A stretch of DNA of 43,652 bases from Litorilituus lipolyticus (GTDB lineage: Bacteria; Pseudomonadota; Gammaproteobacteria; Enterobacterales; Alteromonadaceae), in the NCBI RefSeq assembly GCF_006439335.1, contig NZ_SAWY01000038.1, positions 211,805 through 255,456 on the forward strand. Reading direction: 5' to 3'. Both the position numbers and the translations under genes were made by a program. Positions 9,516 to 21,935 of this stretch are shown here, one piece after another. The notes below the pieces were generated by a model, which saw only the letters and a program-made list of their open reading frames with translations, made no database searches and had not been told where the DNA came from. Every line of letters starts with the position of its first letter. Position 1 is the stretch's first letter.

Positions 9516-9734
9516 ATGGCTCACGGTACAGTTAAATGGTTTAATAATGCAAAGGGGTTTGGTTTTATACGTCCAGAGAGTGGTGGTGAAGATATCTTTG
9601 CACATTACTCCACAATTGAAATGGATGGATACCGCACATTAAAAGCTGGACAGGATGTTAACTACGAGTTAAATGAAGGACCTAAAGGTCACCACGCAGC
9701 GAGTATTAAACCAATTATTGATGATATTGAATAG
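9516..9734 (+). CDS. cspD: Cold-shock-domain protein, CspD-like
   Basis: A 72-aa single cold-shock domain that binds single-stranded nucleic acid. RNP1 (KGFGFI) and RNP2 (DIFAHY) are intact. The reading frame opens at 9492, but the ATG at 9516 follows AGGAAG at good spacing and gives the classical N-terminus MAHGTVKWFNNAKG, so I start there. The position next to clpS-clpA is that of cspD in enterobacteria, where CspD is a stationary-phase replication inhibitor rather than a cold-shock factor. That role is inferred here from gene order and sequence type. Confidence 0.9.
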   Translation: MAHGTVKWFNNAKGFGFIRPESGGEDIFAHYSTIEMDGYRTLKAGQDVNYELNEGPKGHHAASIKPIIDDIE

Positions 9735-9762
9735 TTGGGTATAACTTAAAAATTAAGCAAAG

Positions 9763-9789
9763 AAAAACACAGCAATTGCTGTGTTTTTT
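9763..9789. terminator. Bidirectional terminator between cspD and icd
   Basis: The near-perfect palindrome AAACACAGCA / TGCTGTGTTT is flanked by an A-run and a T-run. It lies between two convergent genes and can end both. Confidence 0.85.
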
Positions 9790-9813
9790 CATTTTACGAC
9801 CAAATATATCAAA

Positions 9814-11064
9814 TTACATGTGTTCAATAATGCAGTCACCAAATTCTGAACATGTCACTAATGTCGCACCATCCATTAAGCGTTCAAAATCATAAGTAAC
9901 TGTTTTAGCACCTATGGCGCCAGACATGCCTTTTAGCAATAGATCGGCAGCATCAGTCCAGCCCATATGCCTTAACATCATTTCTGCAGATAAAATAACA
10001 GATCCTGGGTTAACTTTATTCTTCCCTGCATATTTAGGTGCAGTACCGTGAGTAGCCTCAAAAATAGCAACTTCATCACTTAAATTAGCGCCTGGAGCGA
10101 TACCAATACCACCCACTTGTGCAGCAAGTGCATCAGATAGGTAATCACCATTTAAATTTAAAGTTGCAATAACGCTGTATTCAGCAGGTCTTAATAAAAT
10201 TTGCTGTAACATAGCATCAGCAATAACATCTTTGATGATAATTTCTTTACCTGTATTAGGGTTATTAAACGAGCACCAAGGGCCACCATTAATTTCTTGA
10301 GCACCAAACTCATCTTTAGCTAATTCATAGCCCCAATCTTTGAACGCCCCTTCCGTAAACTTCATGATATTACCCTTATGTACTAAAGTTACAGAGTCAC
10401 GATCATTATCAATAGCATATTGAATGGCTTGTCTTACTAATCTTTGTGTTCCTTCTTTAGAAACAGGCTTAATACCAATGCCACAATCTTCGGTAAAACG
10501 AATTTTTGTTACACCCATTTCTTCTTGTAGGAAATTCAATAATTTTTTGGCATCATCACTACCACCTTTGTATTCAATGCCGGCATATATATCTTCTGTG
10601 TTCTCTCTAAAGATCACCATGTCTACTTCACATGGTTTTTTAACTGGGCTCGGTACTCCAGTAAACCATTGCACAGGTCGCTGACACACATATAAATCTA
10701 AAATTTGTCTAAGTGCTACATTCAAAGAACGCATGCCACCACCTACAGGTGTAGTTAAAGGGCCTTTTATACCCACTTTATACTTCTTAAACATAGCCAA
10801 TGTCTCTTCAGGTAGCCAAGTTTCAGAGTCATACAGTTGGGTCGCTTTTTCACCGGCATAAACTTCCATCCATGAAATCTTTTTATCTCCACCATAAGCT
10901 TTATTAACTGCCGCATCGACAACTTTAATCATAGGAGGTGTAACATCAATACCAATACCATCTCCTTCAATAAACGGAATGATAGGGTTGTTAGGAACAG
11001 ACAATTTACCATTTATTGTCGTAATTTTTTCACCTGAACTAGGAATTGTGATTTGACTTGTCAT
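9814..11064 (-). CDS. icd: NADP-dependent isocitrate dehydrogenase, dimeric type
   Basis: This TCA-cycle enzyme converts isocitrate to 2-oxoglutarate and CO2 with formation of NADPH. The start at 11064 has AGGAG 8 nt upstream and gives 416 aa, the E. coli Icd length; a GTG 13 codons earlier lacks support. With this start the regulatory serine falls at S113 in [10 protein letters not shown], exactly the residue phosphorylated by AceK in E. coli, so kinase control at the glyoxylate branch is plausible. The [18 protein letters not shown] and [12 protein letters not shown] motifs are intact. It lies downstream of, and in the same direction as, the unrelated monomeric isozyme at 11373-13604, but a terminator and a 308-bp gap make it a separate transcription unit. 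Confidence 0.97.
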   Translation of the reverse strand: MTSQITIPSSGEKITTINGKLSVPNNPIIPFIEGDGIGIDVTPPMIKVVDAAVNKAYGGDKKISWMEVYAGEKATQLYDSETWLPEETLAMFKKYKVGIKGPLTTPVGGGMRSLNVALRQILDLYVCQRPVQWFTGVPSPVKKPCEVDMVIFRENTEDIYAGIEYKGGSDDAKKLLNFLQEEMGVTKIRFTEDCGIGIKPVSKEGTQRLVRQAIQYAIDNDRDSVTLVHKGNIMKFTEGAFKDWGYELAKDEFGAQEINGGPWCSFNNPNTGKEIIIKDVIADAMLQQILLRPAEYSVIATLNLNGDYLSDALAAQVGGIGIAPGANLSDEVAIFEATHGTAPKYAGKNKVNPGSVILSAEMMLRHMGWTDAADLLLKGMSGAIGAKTVTYDFERLMDGATLVTCSEFGDCIIEHM

Positions 11065-11372
11065 AAAGCATTCTCCTAAAAGAAATCTTACCATTGTTAT
11101 CACTTTATTAAGATAAAGTGCTGAAGCATAAAAGCTTAATAGTGAAAAATCACTACGTAGGGATACGTTAAAGTAAATTTGTTGGCTAGACTAATAACCA
11201 AGAAGTGATAGTGATTATTTTGAAAATGAATATTAGTCGCTAGACTAAAGTCTAATAAGGAAGAGCCCACTTTGAATATTTTCTTGAGATATAAAAAAAG
11301 GCTAAGTAGTTAACTTAGCCTTTCAGAAATTTAGCTTCTAAATGTGTTATTAAACAGGATTACACATTTAGA
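11065..11372. promoter_or_regulatory. icd upstream region with overlapping inverted repeats
   Basis: This 308-bp gap separates the monomeric and dimeric isocitrate dehydrogenase genes and must hold the icd promoter (minus strand). TTAGTC-GCTA-GACTAA (11233-11248) is a 6-bp inverted repeat, and TAGACT-AA-AGTCTA (11241-11254) overlaps it so that only one hairpin can form at a time. A degenerate copy with the same GCTAGACTAA end lies at 11185-11194. They lie about 120-190 nt upstream of the icd start and look like operator sites or a leader switch. No regulator is identified. The remainder shows only the terminator of the upstream gene. Confidence 0.4.
11291..11323 (-). terminator. Intrinsic terminator of the monomeric isocitrate dehydrogenase gene
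   Basis: An 11-bp stem AAAGGCTAAGT / ACTTAGCCTTT (11297-11307 / 11313-11323) with a 5-nt loop is followed in minus-strand sense by a run of U. Confidence 0.85.
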
Positions 11373-13616
<2,244 letters not shown>

Positions 13617-13768
13617 TTAAATTTGCCAAATGCAGAGATGAATATTAATTCAAAAAGTTAGAATTATAATTCATATCGGACAGAAAAATATTTTGCGCGC
13701 ATAATATAGTATTTTGACTCTAATTTATATACCCATGACCACTAGCTAATAGTTTTTTAACGATAAAA

Positions 13769-14383
13769 ATGGCAATAAAGATGCACAACAATCGCTATAA
13801 CAAAGGAAAATCATACCACCACAAGAAGGTACGACCAGTCGCAGAAAATAGAAAAATTGTACTATTTAATAAACCTTTTGATGTTTTATGCCAATTTACC
13901 GATGAAAATAACCGAGCAACATTAAAAGATTACATTGAAATTCAAGGTGTATATGCTGCAGGTAGATTAGATAGAGACAGTGAAGGTCTTCTTTTATTAA
14001 CCAATGATGGAAAACTTCAACATCAAATAGCTAACCCTAAAAAGAAAACTGAGAAAACATACTGGGCACAAGTTGAAGGAATTCCCACAGACAAAGATTT
14101 AGCTCAGTTAAGGCAAGGAGTTGAATTAAAAGATGGCTTGACACAGCCGGCCAAAATAAAACTCATTGAAGAGCCCGATGTTTGGCCAAGAACCCCTCCT
14201 ATTAGAGAACGCGCATCGATTCCAACATCATGGCTAGAAATAACGATATCTGAAGGCAAAAATAGGCAAGTAAGACGAATGACAGCTCATATTGGCTACC
14301 CTACCCTCAGATTAATCAGATATAGCATAGGAAATTGGACCATTAACAATATAAAAAATGGCGCTTATAAAGTAATAGAATAA
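13769..14383 (+). CDS. rluE: 23S rRNA pseudouridine(2457) synthase RluE
   Basis: RluE converts U2457 of 23S rRNA to pseudouridine. The RsuA/RluB/E/F family signature is clear: the catalytic-Asp motif [19 protein letters not shown], then KTYWAQVEG and the C-terminal [23 protein letters not shown]. The 204-aa form has no N-terminal S4 domain, as in RluE rather than RsuA. The N-terminus is a basic tail. Starts at 13769 and 13781 are both possible and neither has a strong Shine-Dalgarno. It is divergent from the monomeric isocitrate dehydrogenase gene. In E. coli rluE also lies next to icd, so the neighbourhood is conserved. Confidence 0.93.
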   Translation: MAIKMHNNRYNKGKSYHHKKVRPVAENRKIVLFNKPFDVLCQFTDENNRATLKDYIEIQGVYAAGRLDRDSEGLLLLTNDGKLQHQIANPKKKTEKTYWAQVEGIPTDKDLAQLRQGVELKDGLTQPAKIKLIEEPDVWPRTPPIRERASIPTSWLEITISEGKNRQVRRMTAHIGYPTLRLIRYSIGNWTINNIKNGAYKVIE

Positions 14384-14421
14384 TACAAACCTTAGCAACT
14401 ATTTAATCAAGGTTATTGACG

Positions 14422-14430
14422 TGTTATAAT
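14422..14430 (+). promoter_or_regulatory. Extended -10 promoter for mnmA
   Basis: TGTTATAAT is a consensus extended -10 (TGn-TATAAT). The -35 region at 14402-14407 (TTTAAT) is poor, which is typical of extended -10 promoters. The start would be near 14437, giving a leader of about 35 nt for mnmA at 14472. Confidence 0.55.
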
Positions 14431-14471
14431 TTTGCGCCTTTTTATATTGCACTAATTTTTTAAGTATTTAT

Positions 14472-15608
14472 ATGTCTCAAATCAGTTCAAGCCATTCAGT
14501 AAAAACACCTGAAGAAACCAAAGTAATCGTCGGTATGTCAGGTGGCGTAGATTCATCTGTTTCGGCTTATCTTCTTCAACAACAAGGTTATCAAGTTGAA
14601 GGATTGTTCATGAAAAACTGGGAAGAAGATGACACGGATGAATATTGTGCTGCCGCAGAAGATCTAAAAGATGCACAAGCAATTTGTGAAAAGTTAGGCA
14701 TAAAGTTACACACAATTAATTTTGCCACAGAATATTGGGATAATGTCTTTGAATACTTTTTAGCAGAATACAAAGCAGGTAGAACACCTAATCCTGATAT
14801 TATGTGTAACAAAGAAATTAAATTTAAAGCGTTTCTAGAGTTTGCTTGTGAAGATTTGCAAGCAGACTATATTGCTACTGGCCATTACGTTCAACGAGCC
14901 TTTAGAGATAATAAGTGGGTTATGGTTCGCGGTAACGATAACAACAAAGACCAAAGCTATTTCTTATATACCCTAAATGAAGATCAACTCGCCCACACGC
15001 TTTTTCCTGTGGGGCATATTGAAAAGCCAGAAGTTCGTGCTATTGCAGAGCAAGCAGGATTAATTACTCACAATAAAAAAGATAGTACAGGTATTTGCTT
15101 TATTGGCGAACGAAAATTCAAAGATTTCTTAGCACAATATTTACCGGCGCAGCCTGGCGTTATTGAATCAGCAGAAGGTGAAGCAATAGGTCAACATGAT
15201 GGTTTAATGTATCACACTCTTGGTCAGCGTAAGGGACTTCGTATTGGTGGCTTAGCTAATGCTGGTGAAGAACCTTGGTATGTTGTGGAAAAAGATTTAC
15301 TTCGTAACGTGTTAATTGTAGGTCAAGGTCATAATCACCCTAGGCTATTTTCAAAAGGACTGATTGCTAACCAATTGCATTGGGTAACCAGAACTGAATT
15401 AACACAAGCGATTAACTGCACTGTAAAAACACGATATCGCCAAGACGATGTACCATGCACGGTAACCCCTATTTTGGACAATGATAAGGGTGAATATCGC
15501 ATCGATTTTGATGAGCCGCAAAGTTCAGTAACACCAGGACAATCAGTGGTATTTTATCAAGATGATATCTGCCTAGGTGGTGGTATCATCGATACCTTAG
15601 TGAGATAA
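14472..15608 (+). CDS. mnmA: tRNA-specific 2-thiouridylase MnmA
   Basis: MnmA places sulfur at position 2 of the wobble uridine in tRNA-Lys, -Glu and -Gln. The 378-aa sequence has the PP-loop SGGVDSS at 23-29 and the two catalytic cysteines, C112 in MCNKEIKF and C209 in [10 protein letters not shown]. About 12 residues at the N-terminus precede the usual beginning of the fold; the ATG at 14472 is the only credible start. It heads the conserved mnmA-hflD-purB block, with 60 bp to hflD. Confidence 0.97.
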   Translation: MSQISSSHSVKTPEETKVIVGMSGGVDSSVSAYLLQQQGYQVEGLFMKNWEEDDTDEYCAAAEDLKDAQAICEKLGIKLHTINFATEYWDNVFEYFLAEYKAGRTPNPDIMCNKEIKFKAFLEFACEDLQADYIATGHYVQRAFRDNKWVMVRGNDNNKDQSYFLYTLNEDQLAHTLFPVGHIEKPEVRAIAEQAGLITHNKKDSTGICFIGERKFKDFLAQYLPAQPGVIESAEGEAIGQHDGLMYHTLGQRKGLRIGGLANAGEEPWYVVEKDLLRNVLIVGQGHNHPRLFSKGLIANQLHWVTRTELTQAINCTVKTRYRQDDVPCTVTPILDNDKGEYRIDFDEPQSSVTPGQSVVFYQDDICLGGGIIDTLVR

Positions 15609-15668
15609 AAAGTTTACATTGTCATTAAGGCATTATAGCCATTTTTCTATATATAGTTTAGAGCGTAC

Positions 15669-16292
15669 ATGAAAGATCAAATAATAACGTTAGCTGCTTT
15701 ATGCCAAGTTGCTAATCTAGTTCAACAGGTATCAAGAAAAGGTCAAGCCGATGAGTCAGAGCTTGAGATGTTACTAAATAGTATTGTTGAAACATCCCCA
15801 CAAAATACGCTAGCGGTTTATGGTGGTGAGTTAAGTAAAATTAGAGCCGGTTTAATTTTATTAATCGAGCACCTTGGCGATAATAAAAACGATAAGGTCA
15901 AAGATCCAGAGTTTACTCGTTACTTAATAAGTCTAATGAATTTAGAACGAAAGTTAGTTAAACAACCGAAAAAACTCGCTTTATTATCTGAACGAATTGA
16001 AGACACTAAAAGGCAATTAACTCACTATGAACTAACGAGTGACCCTCTTGTTGCCAGTTTTGCAAGTATTTATAGCGATATCATTAGCCCCCTTGGCGCA
16101 AAAATACAGGTGACGGGTGAACCTAATATCTTGAAGCAAAAAACAAATCAATACCGAATTAGAGCATTATTGCTTGCGGGTATTAGAACAGCTGTATTGT
16201 GGCGACAAGTCGGCGGAAAACGTCGAACAATTTTGTTTTCACGAACTAAATTAGTTCAATTGGCGAAGCAACTTTTAGCTTCGTTAGATTAA
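15669..16292 (+). CDS. hflD: High-frequency lysogenisation protein HflD homologue
   Basis: HflD (YcfC) is a small, mostly helical peripheral membrane protein. In E. coli it was shown to interact with the phage lambda CII protein; its role in cell physiology is unclear. At 207 aa the length fits. The pattern LAALCQVANLVQQVSRKGQ at the start and IRALLLAGIRTAVLWRQVGGKRR near the end are family-typical. Identification also rests on its place between mnmA and purB, the conserved gammaproteobacterial order. It is 43 bp before purB. Confidence 0.93.
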   Translation: MKDQIITLAALCQVANLVQQVSRKGQADESELEMLLNSIVETSPQNTLAVYGGELSKIRAGLILLIEHLGDNKNDKVKDPEFTRYLISLMNLERKLVKQPKKLALLSERIEDTKRQLTHYELTSDPLVASFASIYSDIISPLGAKIQVTGEPNILKQKTNQYRIRALLLAGIRTAVLWRQVGGKRRTILFSRTKLVQLAKQLLASLD

Positions 16293-16326
16293 AATATTTA
16301 TTTAAATTTATTGTATTAACAATTAG

Positions 16327-17703
<1,377 letters not shown>

Positions 17704-17732
17704 ATGTTAATTGCAAAAGTTTAATTTTGAAT

Positions 17733-17761
17733 AAAAAAGAAGGCAGTTGCCTTCTTTTTTT
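17733..17761 (+). terminator. Intrinsic terminator after purB
   Basis: GAAGGC / GCCTTC (17739-17744 / 17749-17754) with loop AGTT is extended by A-T pairs and followed by seven T. Confidence 0.85.
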
Positions 17762-17938
17762 GTGCCTCCCCCCCTGAAACCCTTGCTACACTACGACTTT
17801 AGCCTAATTTATAAACTTTTTATTGGCATTTATATCCATTATTGACTAGTCTGAATTAACCTTTGTAATTAATAATCACTCACATTTAAATTATTAACTA
17901 CATTTAATTTCATGGCTTGATCAAGAATGGGTTAAACA

Positions 17939-18412
17939 ATGACGTACAGTATCAGTAGAGTTAAATGGCAACAAGCGGCACCATTATTAAAAAATATAAG
18001 AGAAAAAGTCTTTATTTGTGAGCGAAGAATCCCTAAAAATGTAGAATTTGATCAAGGCGATAGAACTGCATATCACATGCTGGTTTGCGATGACACCAGT
18101 CAAGAACCAATAGCAACAGGCAGAATATCTCCTGAAGGAGAAATAAGTAGAATTGCCGTAGTAAAGGGCTACCGAAGTAAAAAAGTCGATAAAGTTGTCA
18201 TGGAAGCTTTATTCAAGATAGCACAAGAATTGTCACTTAAAGAAGTTTATATTTCCTCGCCTTTAGATAAAGTTGAGTATTTCATTGCTCAGCAATTTCA
18301 ACCCATAGGATCTGTGTATATGGAAGTAGGTATGCCTAAACAACGTATGGCATGTTCGATCTCTTCAGCGATAGCCCATGCCAAGGAGGCAAATTACTAC
18401 TTCACACATTAA
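17939..18412 (+). CDS. GNAT-family N-acetyltransferase
   Basis: A 157-aa protein with the GNAT fold. The N-terminal REKVFICERRIPKNVEFDQGD element followed by AYHMLVCDD is typical of small GNATs (a receptor-type helix with an acidic strand), then ATGRISPEGEISRIAVVKGYRSKKVDKVVME covers strand 4 and the acetyl-CoA pyrophosphate-binding loop. The loop reads GYRSKKVDK rather than the canonical R/Q-x-x-G-x-G/A, so cofactor binding may be altered. The acceptor is unknown. It stands alone, with a 235-bp gap upstream and a convergent gene downstream. Confidence 0.75.
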   Translation: MTYSISRVKWQQAAPLLKNIREKVFICERRIPKNVEFDQGDRTAYHMLVCDDTSQEPIATGRISPEGEISRIAVVKGYRSKKVDKVVMEALFKIAQELSLKEVYISSPLDKVEYFIAQQFQPIGSVYMEVGMPKQRMACSISSAIAHAKEANYYFTH

Positions 18413-18428
18413 TTACAGGCTAAAAAAG

Positions 18429-18833
18429 TTATTTCTGCCACAATGATTCATCATCATATAGTTGGTACAGACCTTCTGATCGGCTGACCAATAAGTTTGC
18501 AAAATCATTTTGTGATTTATCATCTGCTCTGAATAGATTTTCTGCTTGCATCTGCCATTTTAATGCAAAGTGACGCAAAGCTTCTCGTGCACTAGGCGCA
18601 ACATCAACGCTACTATGATCAGTGGGTAAGTCTCCACACAGTACCCATACCTTACTACCATCATTCAAATTAAGCTTCCAGACAGCCAAAATAGGAACTA
18701 AATAGCGACTCTCTTCAACGGCAACACTTTGAGTGATAAGACCTTTTGTCGCTAAATATTTGGTTGCGACTTGGTACTGCTCCCTTGTCCATTGTTGTTG
18801 TTCTTCTTCTGTCATCTGCTTCGGTTGCGTCAT
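18429..18833 (-). CDS. DUF4826-like protein
   Basis: A 134-aa soluble protein, rich in Gln and Glu at the N-terminus and without signal peptide or membrane helix. The conserved-looking blocks are VEESRYLVPILAVWKL, WVLCGDLPTDH and FANLLVSRSEGLYQLYDDE. I recognise these as the family DUF4826 of marine gammaproteobacteria, from memory and without a search. The function is unknown. It is convergent with the GNAT gene (16 bp apart) and divergent from leucine dehydrogenase. Confidence 0.7.
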   Translation of the reverse strand: MTQPKQMTEEEQQQWTREQYQVATKYLATKGLITQSVAVEESRYLVPILAVWKLNLNDGSKVWVLCGDLPTDHSSVDVAPSAREALRHFALKWQMQAENLFRADDKSQNDFANLLVSRSEGLYQLYDDESLWQK

Positions 18834-18960
18834 TACTTTTTCCTACTACCCTTATTTATAAATACTTCTTCAACTAGTACAAACTCTGTGAATTTTACTC
18901 TATATGACTCTATTGTATCTTTTTATGAACACTTAGAGAAAATTGACTTCAACGTTAATT

Positions 18961-18990
18961 CTAGTCGCTGACTAGCCTGTATATAGGCTA
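18961..18990. promoter_or_regulatory. Paired inverted repeats upstream of leucine dehydrogenase
   Basis: CTAGTC-GCT-GACTAG (18961-18975) is a perfect 6-bp inverted repeat, and it overlaps TAGCCT-GTATAT-AGGCTA (18973-18990). They lie 120-150 bp upstream of the start at 19112. The first element is nearly the same as the one at 11233-11248 upstream of icd. Confidence 0.45.
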
Positions 18991-19111
18991 AATGCTATTG
19001 TGCGGTGAAATATTACAACATATGTTTCAGATAATATACCTATACTCAATGAAATCTAATAACAAATGAGAGGATGTTATCTAAAGCAAAAATCAATAGA
19101 GAGATTTATTA

Positions 19112-20146
19112 ATGGCACTTTTTGATTTACCCGATTTTGATAATCATGAACAAGTCGTTTTCTGTAGCGACGAAGATAGTGGTTTAAAAGCTATTATTGC
19201 TGTACACAGCACTAAATTAGGCGCAGCCGTTGGCGGTTGTAGAATGTGGGACTACGTCAATGATGAAGAGGCATTGACGGATGTACTTCGTTTATCTAAA
19301 GGTATGACATATAAGAATGCCTTAGCAGGGCTAGCAATGGGCGGCGGTAAATCTGTCATTATTGGTGATGCAAAAACTTTAAAGTCAGATAAATTATTCA
19401 AAGCTTTTGGTAATGCACTTAATGGCTTAAATGGTCGCTATTTTAGTGCTGAAGATGTAAATATTACGACTGCAGACATCGCTGTTGCAAATACAGTAAC
19501 GCCCTTTGTTACAGGAACAGAAGGAAAAAGTGGTAACCCTGCCCCATTTACCGCTTTAGGCACGTTCTTAGGTATTAAAGCATCGGTGAAACATAAATTT
19601 AATCGTGATGAACTAACAGATCTTACTGTTGCTGTTCAAGGACTTGGTAGTGTTGGCTTTGCTTTATGTGAACACCTTCATAAAGCCGGTGCAAAACTTA
19701 TCGTAACAGATATCAGTAAAGAAGCTCTTGATAAAGCAGCGACTGAGTTTGGTGCTAGTATCGTGGAGCTTGATGAAATTTACCATCAAGACGCAGATAT
19801 ATACGCTCCTTGTGCTTTAGGTGCCACAATTAACGATAACACCATTGACCAATTTAAAGTTAAAATAATTGCAGGCTGTGCCAATAACCAATTAGCTGAA
19901 AGTAAACACGATCAAGCTTTAGTTGAACGTGGCATCTTATATGCTCCTGACTATGTCATTAATGCCGGTGGTATCATTAATGTTTCATTTGAAAATGACT
20001 ACTGTGCTGATAAATCGACAAAGAAAGTCGAAGAGATTTACCAAACGTTATTGGAAATATTTACTAAAGCTGACCATGAAAAACGCCCTACCGGTATTAT
20101 TGCCGACGAGATGGCGCAAGAAATTATTAGAAATGGTGGGAAATAA
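19112..20146 (+). CDS. Leucine dehydrogenase (Glu/Leu/Phe/Val dehydrogenase family)
   Basis: This enzyme reversibly deaminates branched-chain L-amino acids to 2-oxo acids and ammonia with NAD. The 344-aa length fits bacterial leucine dehydrogenases and is shorter than glutamate dehydrogenase. The catalytic Lys is K80 in LAMGGGKSVI. The AEDVN segment and the Rossmann motif QGLGSVG are present. The N-terminal GCRMWDY is typical of Leu/Phe rather than Glu dehydrogenases. GAGAG lies about 10 nt before the start. Valine or phenylalanine specificity cannot be ruled out from sequence. The next gene follows after 77 bp. Confidence 0.92.
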   Translation: MALFDLPDFDNHEQVVFCSDEDSGLKAIIAVHSTKLGAAVGGCRMWDYVNDEEALTDVLRLSKGMTYKNALAGLAMGGGKSVIIGDAKTLKSDKLFKAFGNALNGLNGRYFSAEDVNITTADIAVANTVTPFVTGTEGKSGNPAPFTALGTFLGIKASVKHKFNRDELTDLTVAVQGLGSVGFALCEHLHKAGAKLIVTDISKEALDKAATEFGASIVELDEIYHQDADIYAPCALGATINDNTIDQFKVKIIAGCANNQLAESKHDQALVERGILYAPDYVINAGGIINVSFENDYCADKSTKKVEEIYQTLLEIFTKADHEKRPTGIIADEMAQEIIRNGGK

Positions 20147-20194
20147 CCCTAACTTCTAAATTTAATCACGTATTTTCACTATTTTACTATACTT

Positions 20195-20223
20195 GCTAGT
20201 ATCTTGTTAACTAAGGTACTAGC
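20195..20223 (+). promoter_or_regulatory. Hairpin around the ribosome-binding site of the binding-protein gene
   Basis: GCTAGTA (20195-20201) pairs with TACTAGC (20217-20223), the latter ending on the base before the ATG. The likely Shine-Dalgarno (AAGG, 20213-20216) lies in the loop next to the stem, so folding could limit initiation. Confidence 0.4.
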
Positions 20224-21090
20224 ATGAAAACCTCTTCCCTTTTCTTCATACTTGTATATTTTTACACCGTACAGTGCGTCGCTGTTACGACTATCATGAC
20301 CACTGGTAAACAAAAACCTGATGATGCTAGTCATGACTATTTCATTGGCCTGTTAAAGCTAGCACTTATGGAAACAAGTAACGAATATGGTAACGCAGTT
20401 ATACAGACGGTACCTCACCCTGGACAAGAACGTGTAATTAAGTTGCTCGCTATGGGAGAGTTTTATGATGTAGCATGGACAGGTACTTCAAATGCAAGAG
20501 ATATCAAGTTGCATAAAGTTCCTTTTCCGTTATTTAAAGGTGGCTTAGGCTGGCGAGGAATGATTATAAGGCGAGATACTCAAGATGAGTATGCTTCGGT
20601 CAAGTCAATTGACGATTTAAAAAACTATGTTATTTGTCAAGGTTCCCACTGGCCGGATGCTGACATACTTGAGCATAATGATTTAACGGTTTATCGAGCA
20701 GGACACTTTGATGCCATGTTACAAATGGTTGTACTAAAACGCTGCGATTTGCTCCCCTTAAGTATTTTTGAAGGTCAAGCTGAGTTAGCGTTAGTTCAAA
20801 ACAGTTTTCCTGAACTGATGTTTTATCAAGAGTTAATAATTCGTTATCCGTTAACAATGCACTTTTTTGTCAACTTAAAGAAAAAGAAGTTAGCACAGCG
20901 CATCAACTTAGGATTAGAAAAATTAGAAAACTCTGGCCAACTAGAACGCTATATGCAGCGTCATTCACTCACTAAAAATGCTTTTCCATTAAGCAAGTTT
21001 AAAAAAGCACAAGTTATTGAACTTCAAAGCACTGAAATAGTCAGTAAAGATACGATTAAACATACCTTAAAATGGCCGAAACAAAATTAA
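20224..21090 (+). CDS. Periplasmic solute-binding-like protein (SBP family 3 type)
   Basis: A 288-aa protein with a clear signal peptide (SSLFFILVYFYTVQCVA), so it is exported. The body resembles a type II periplasmic binding protein: FIGLLKLALMETSNEY, then AMGEFYDVAWTGTS, SIDDLKNYVICQGSHWPDADIL (domain crossover) and LGLEKLENSGQLERYMQRH, which is typical of SBP_bac_3-like proteins. There is no ABC permease or ATPase nearby, so it may be a sensor or orphan receptor rather than a transport component. The ligand is unknown. A 7-bp inverted repeat (20195-20223) abuts the start codon. Confidence 0.75.
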   Translation: MKTSSLFFILVYFYTVQCVAVTTIMTTGKQKPDDASHDYFIGLLKLALMETSNEYGNAVIQTVPHPGQERVIKLLAMGEFYDVAWTGTSNARDIKLHKVPFPLFKGGLGWRGMIIRRDTQDEYASVKSIDDLKNYVICQGSHWPDADILEHNDLTVYRAGHFDAMLQMVVLKRCDLLPLSIFEGQAELALVQNSFPELMFYQELIIRYPLTMHFFVNLKKKKLAQRINLGLEKLENSGQLERYMQRHSLTKNAFPLSKFKKAQVIELQSTEIVSKDTIKHTLKWPKQN

Positions 21091-21197
21091 AAAGAGTAAA
21101 ACATCATATTTAACATGACTTGTCTGTCGAGTTATTAGAAAATATAAGAAATTTTTTATGACAAGCAAAGTATGTGCAATCGTACTTTTAAACTATT

Positions 21198-21842
21198 ATG
21201 AATTTATCTATAGAGTTCAAACAACCTGAAATGACATCAGCTTTTGATTGGCAACTTACTCAAGAAGTTAATGTAAAAGATGAAAATAAAAACGTTATAG
21301 CCAAAGCAGAAATTGAACTGATCACCCTAAATAAGCACCGAGATGCAAGTAAAAGCTATGAGATGCTTGAACAACAACTAGGTAATACCGACTGGGAAAT
21401 CCCTCTTAATGTTTACTTTAAAGGACAAAACTTAGATTCAAATCTTTGTGAAACATTATCAGTAAGTGCAGACACTAAAAAAGCCAAGTCTCATATTATG
21501 CTTGAAGCAATAAGTGTCCAACCTAATTACCGTAAGCAAGGGGTAGCCAAATATCTTATTACCGAGATCATGAAGCATTATCCTAAAGCACAATCCATTA
21601 CAGCCTTTAGTATGCCATTAGCTGAATTTGTCGACCCTGAAGATTGTGAGGATAGTAGAAATAAAACTTATTACACACAGCTCCAACTAGAAAACAATGA
21701 GCAAAGCCAAGAAGAATTAGCTAAATTTTTTAAACAAGTAGGTTTTATTGAATATAAAGTTGACGACAGTCTACTTGCCGAACCATTAACGTTTGATATA
21801 TTTGTCGCAAGTCAGTCGACAATTATTCAATGCGATGAGTAG
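21198..21842 (+). CDS. GNAT-like acetyltransferase of unknown substrate
   Basis: A 214-aa cytoplasmic protein. The central part, HIMLEAISVQPNYRKQGVAKYLI, has the acetyl-CoA loop Q-P-N-Y-R-K-Q-G-V-A characteristic of GNATs, followed by a helix and the strand QSITAFSMP. The N-terminal 90 residues look like an extended beta-rich part not typical of the smallest GNATs. No partner gene suggests a substrate. It is followed by a terminator shared with the convergent purC. Confidence 0.7.
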   Translation: MNLSIEFKQPEMTSAFDWQLTQEVNVKDENKNVIAKAEIELITLNKHRDASKSYEMLEQQLGNTDWEIPLNVYFKGQNLDSNLCETLSVSADTKKAKSHIMLEAISVQPNYRKQGVAKYLITEIMKHYPKAQSITAFSMPLAEFVDPEDCEDSRNKTYYTQLQLENNEQSQEELAKFFKQVGFIEYKVDDSLLAEPLTFDIFVASQSTIIQCDE

Positions 21843-21883
21843 TTTTTATTAAATCTATTTCACTATAGTGATAACTAATAGAA

Positions 21884-21914
21884 AAAAAATCCCTGCATTT
21901 GCTGGGATTTTTTA
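21884..21914. terminator. Bidirectional terminator between the GNAT-like gene and purC
   Basis: AAATCCC / GGGATTT with an inner GC pair and one internal T-T mismatch is flanked by an A-run and a T-run. It lies between two convergent genes. Confidence 0.75.
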
Positions 21915-21935
21915 TTTAAAATAAGAGTAAACTAA

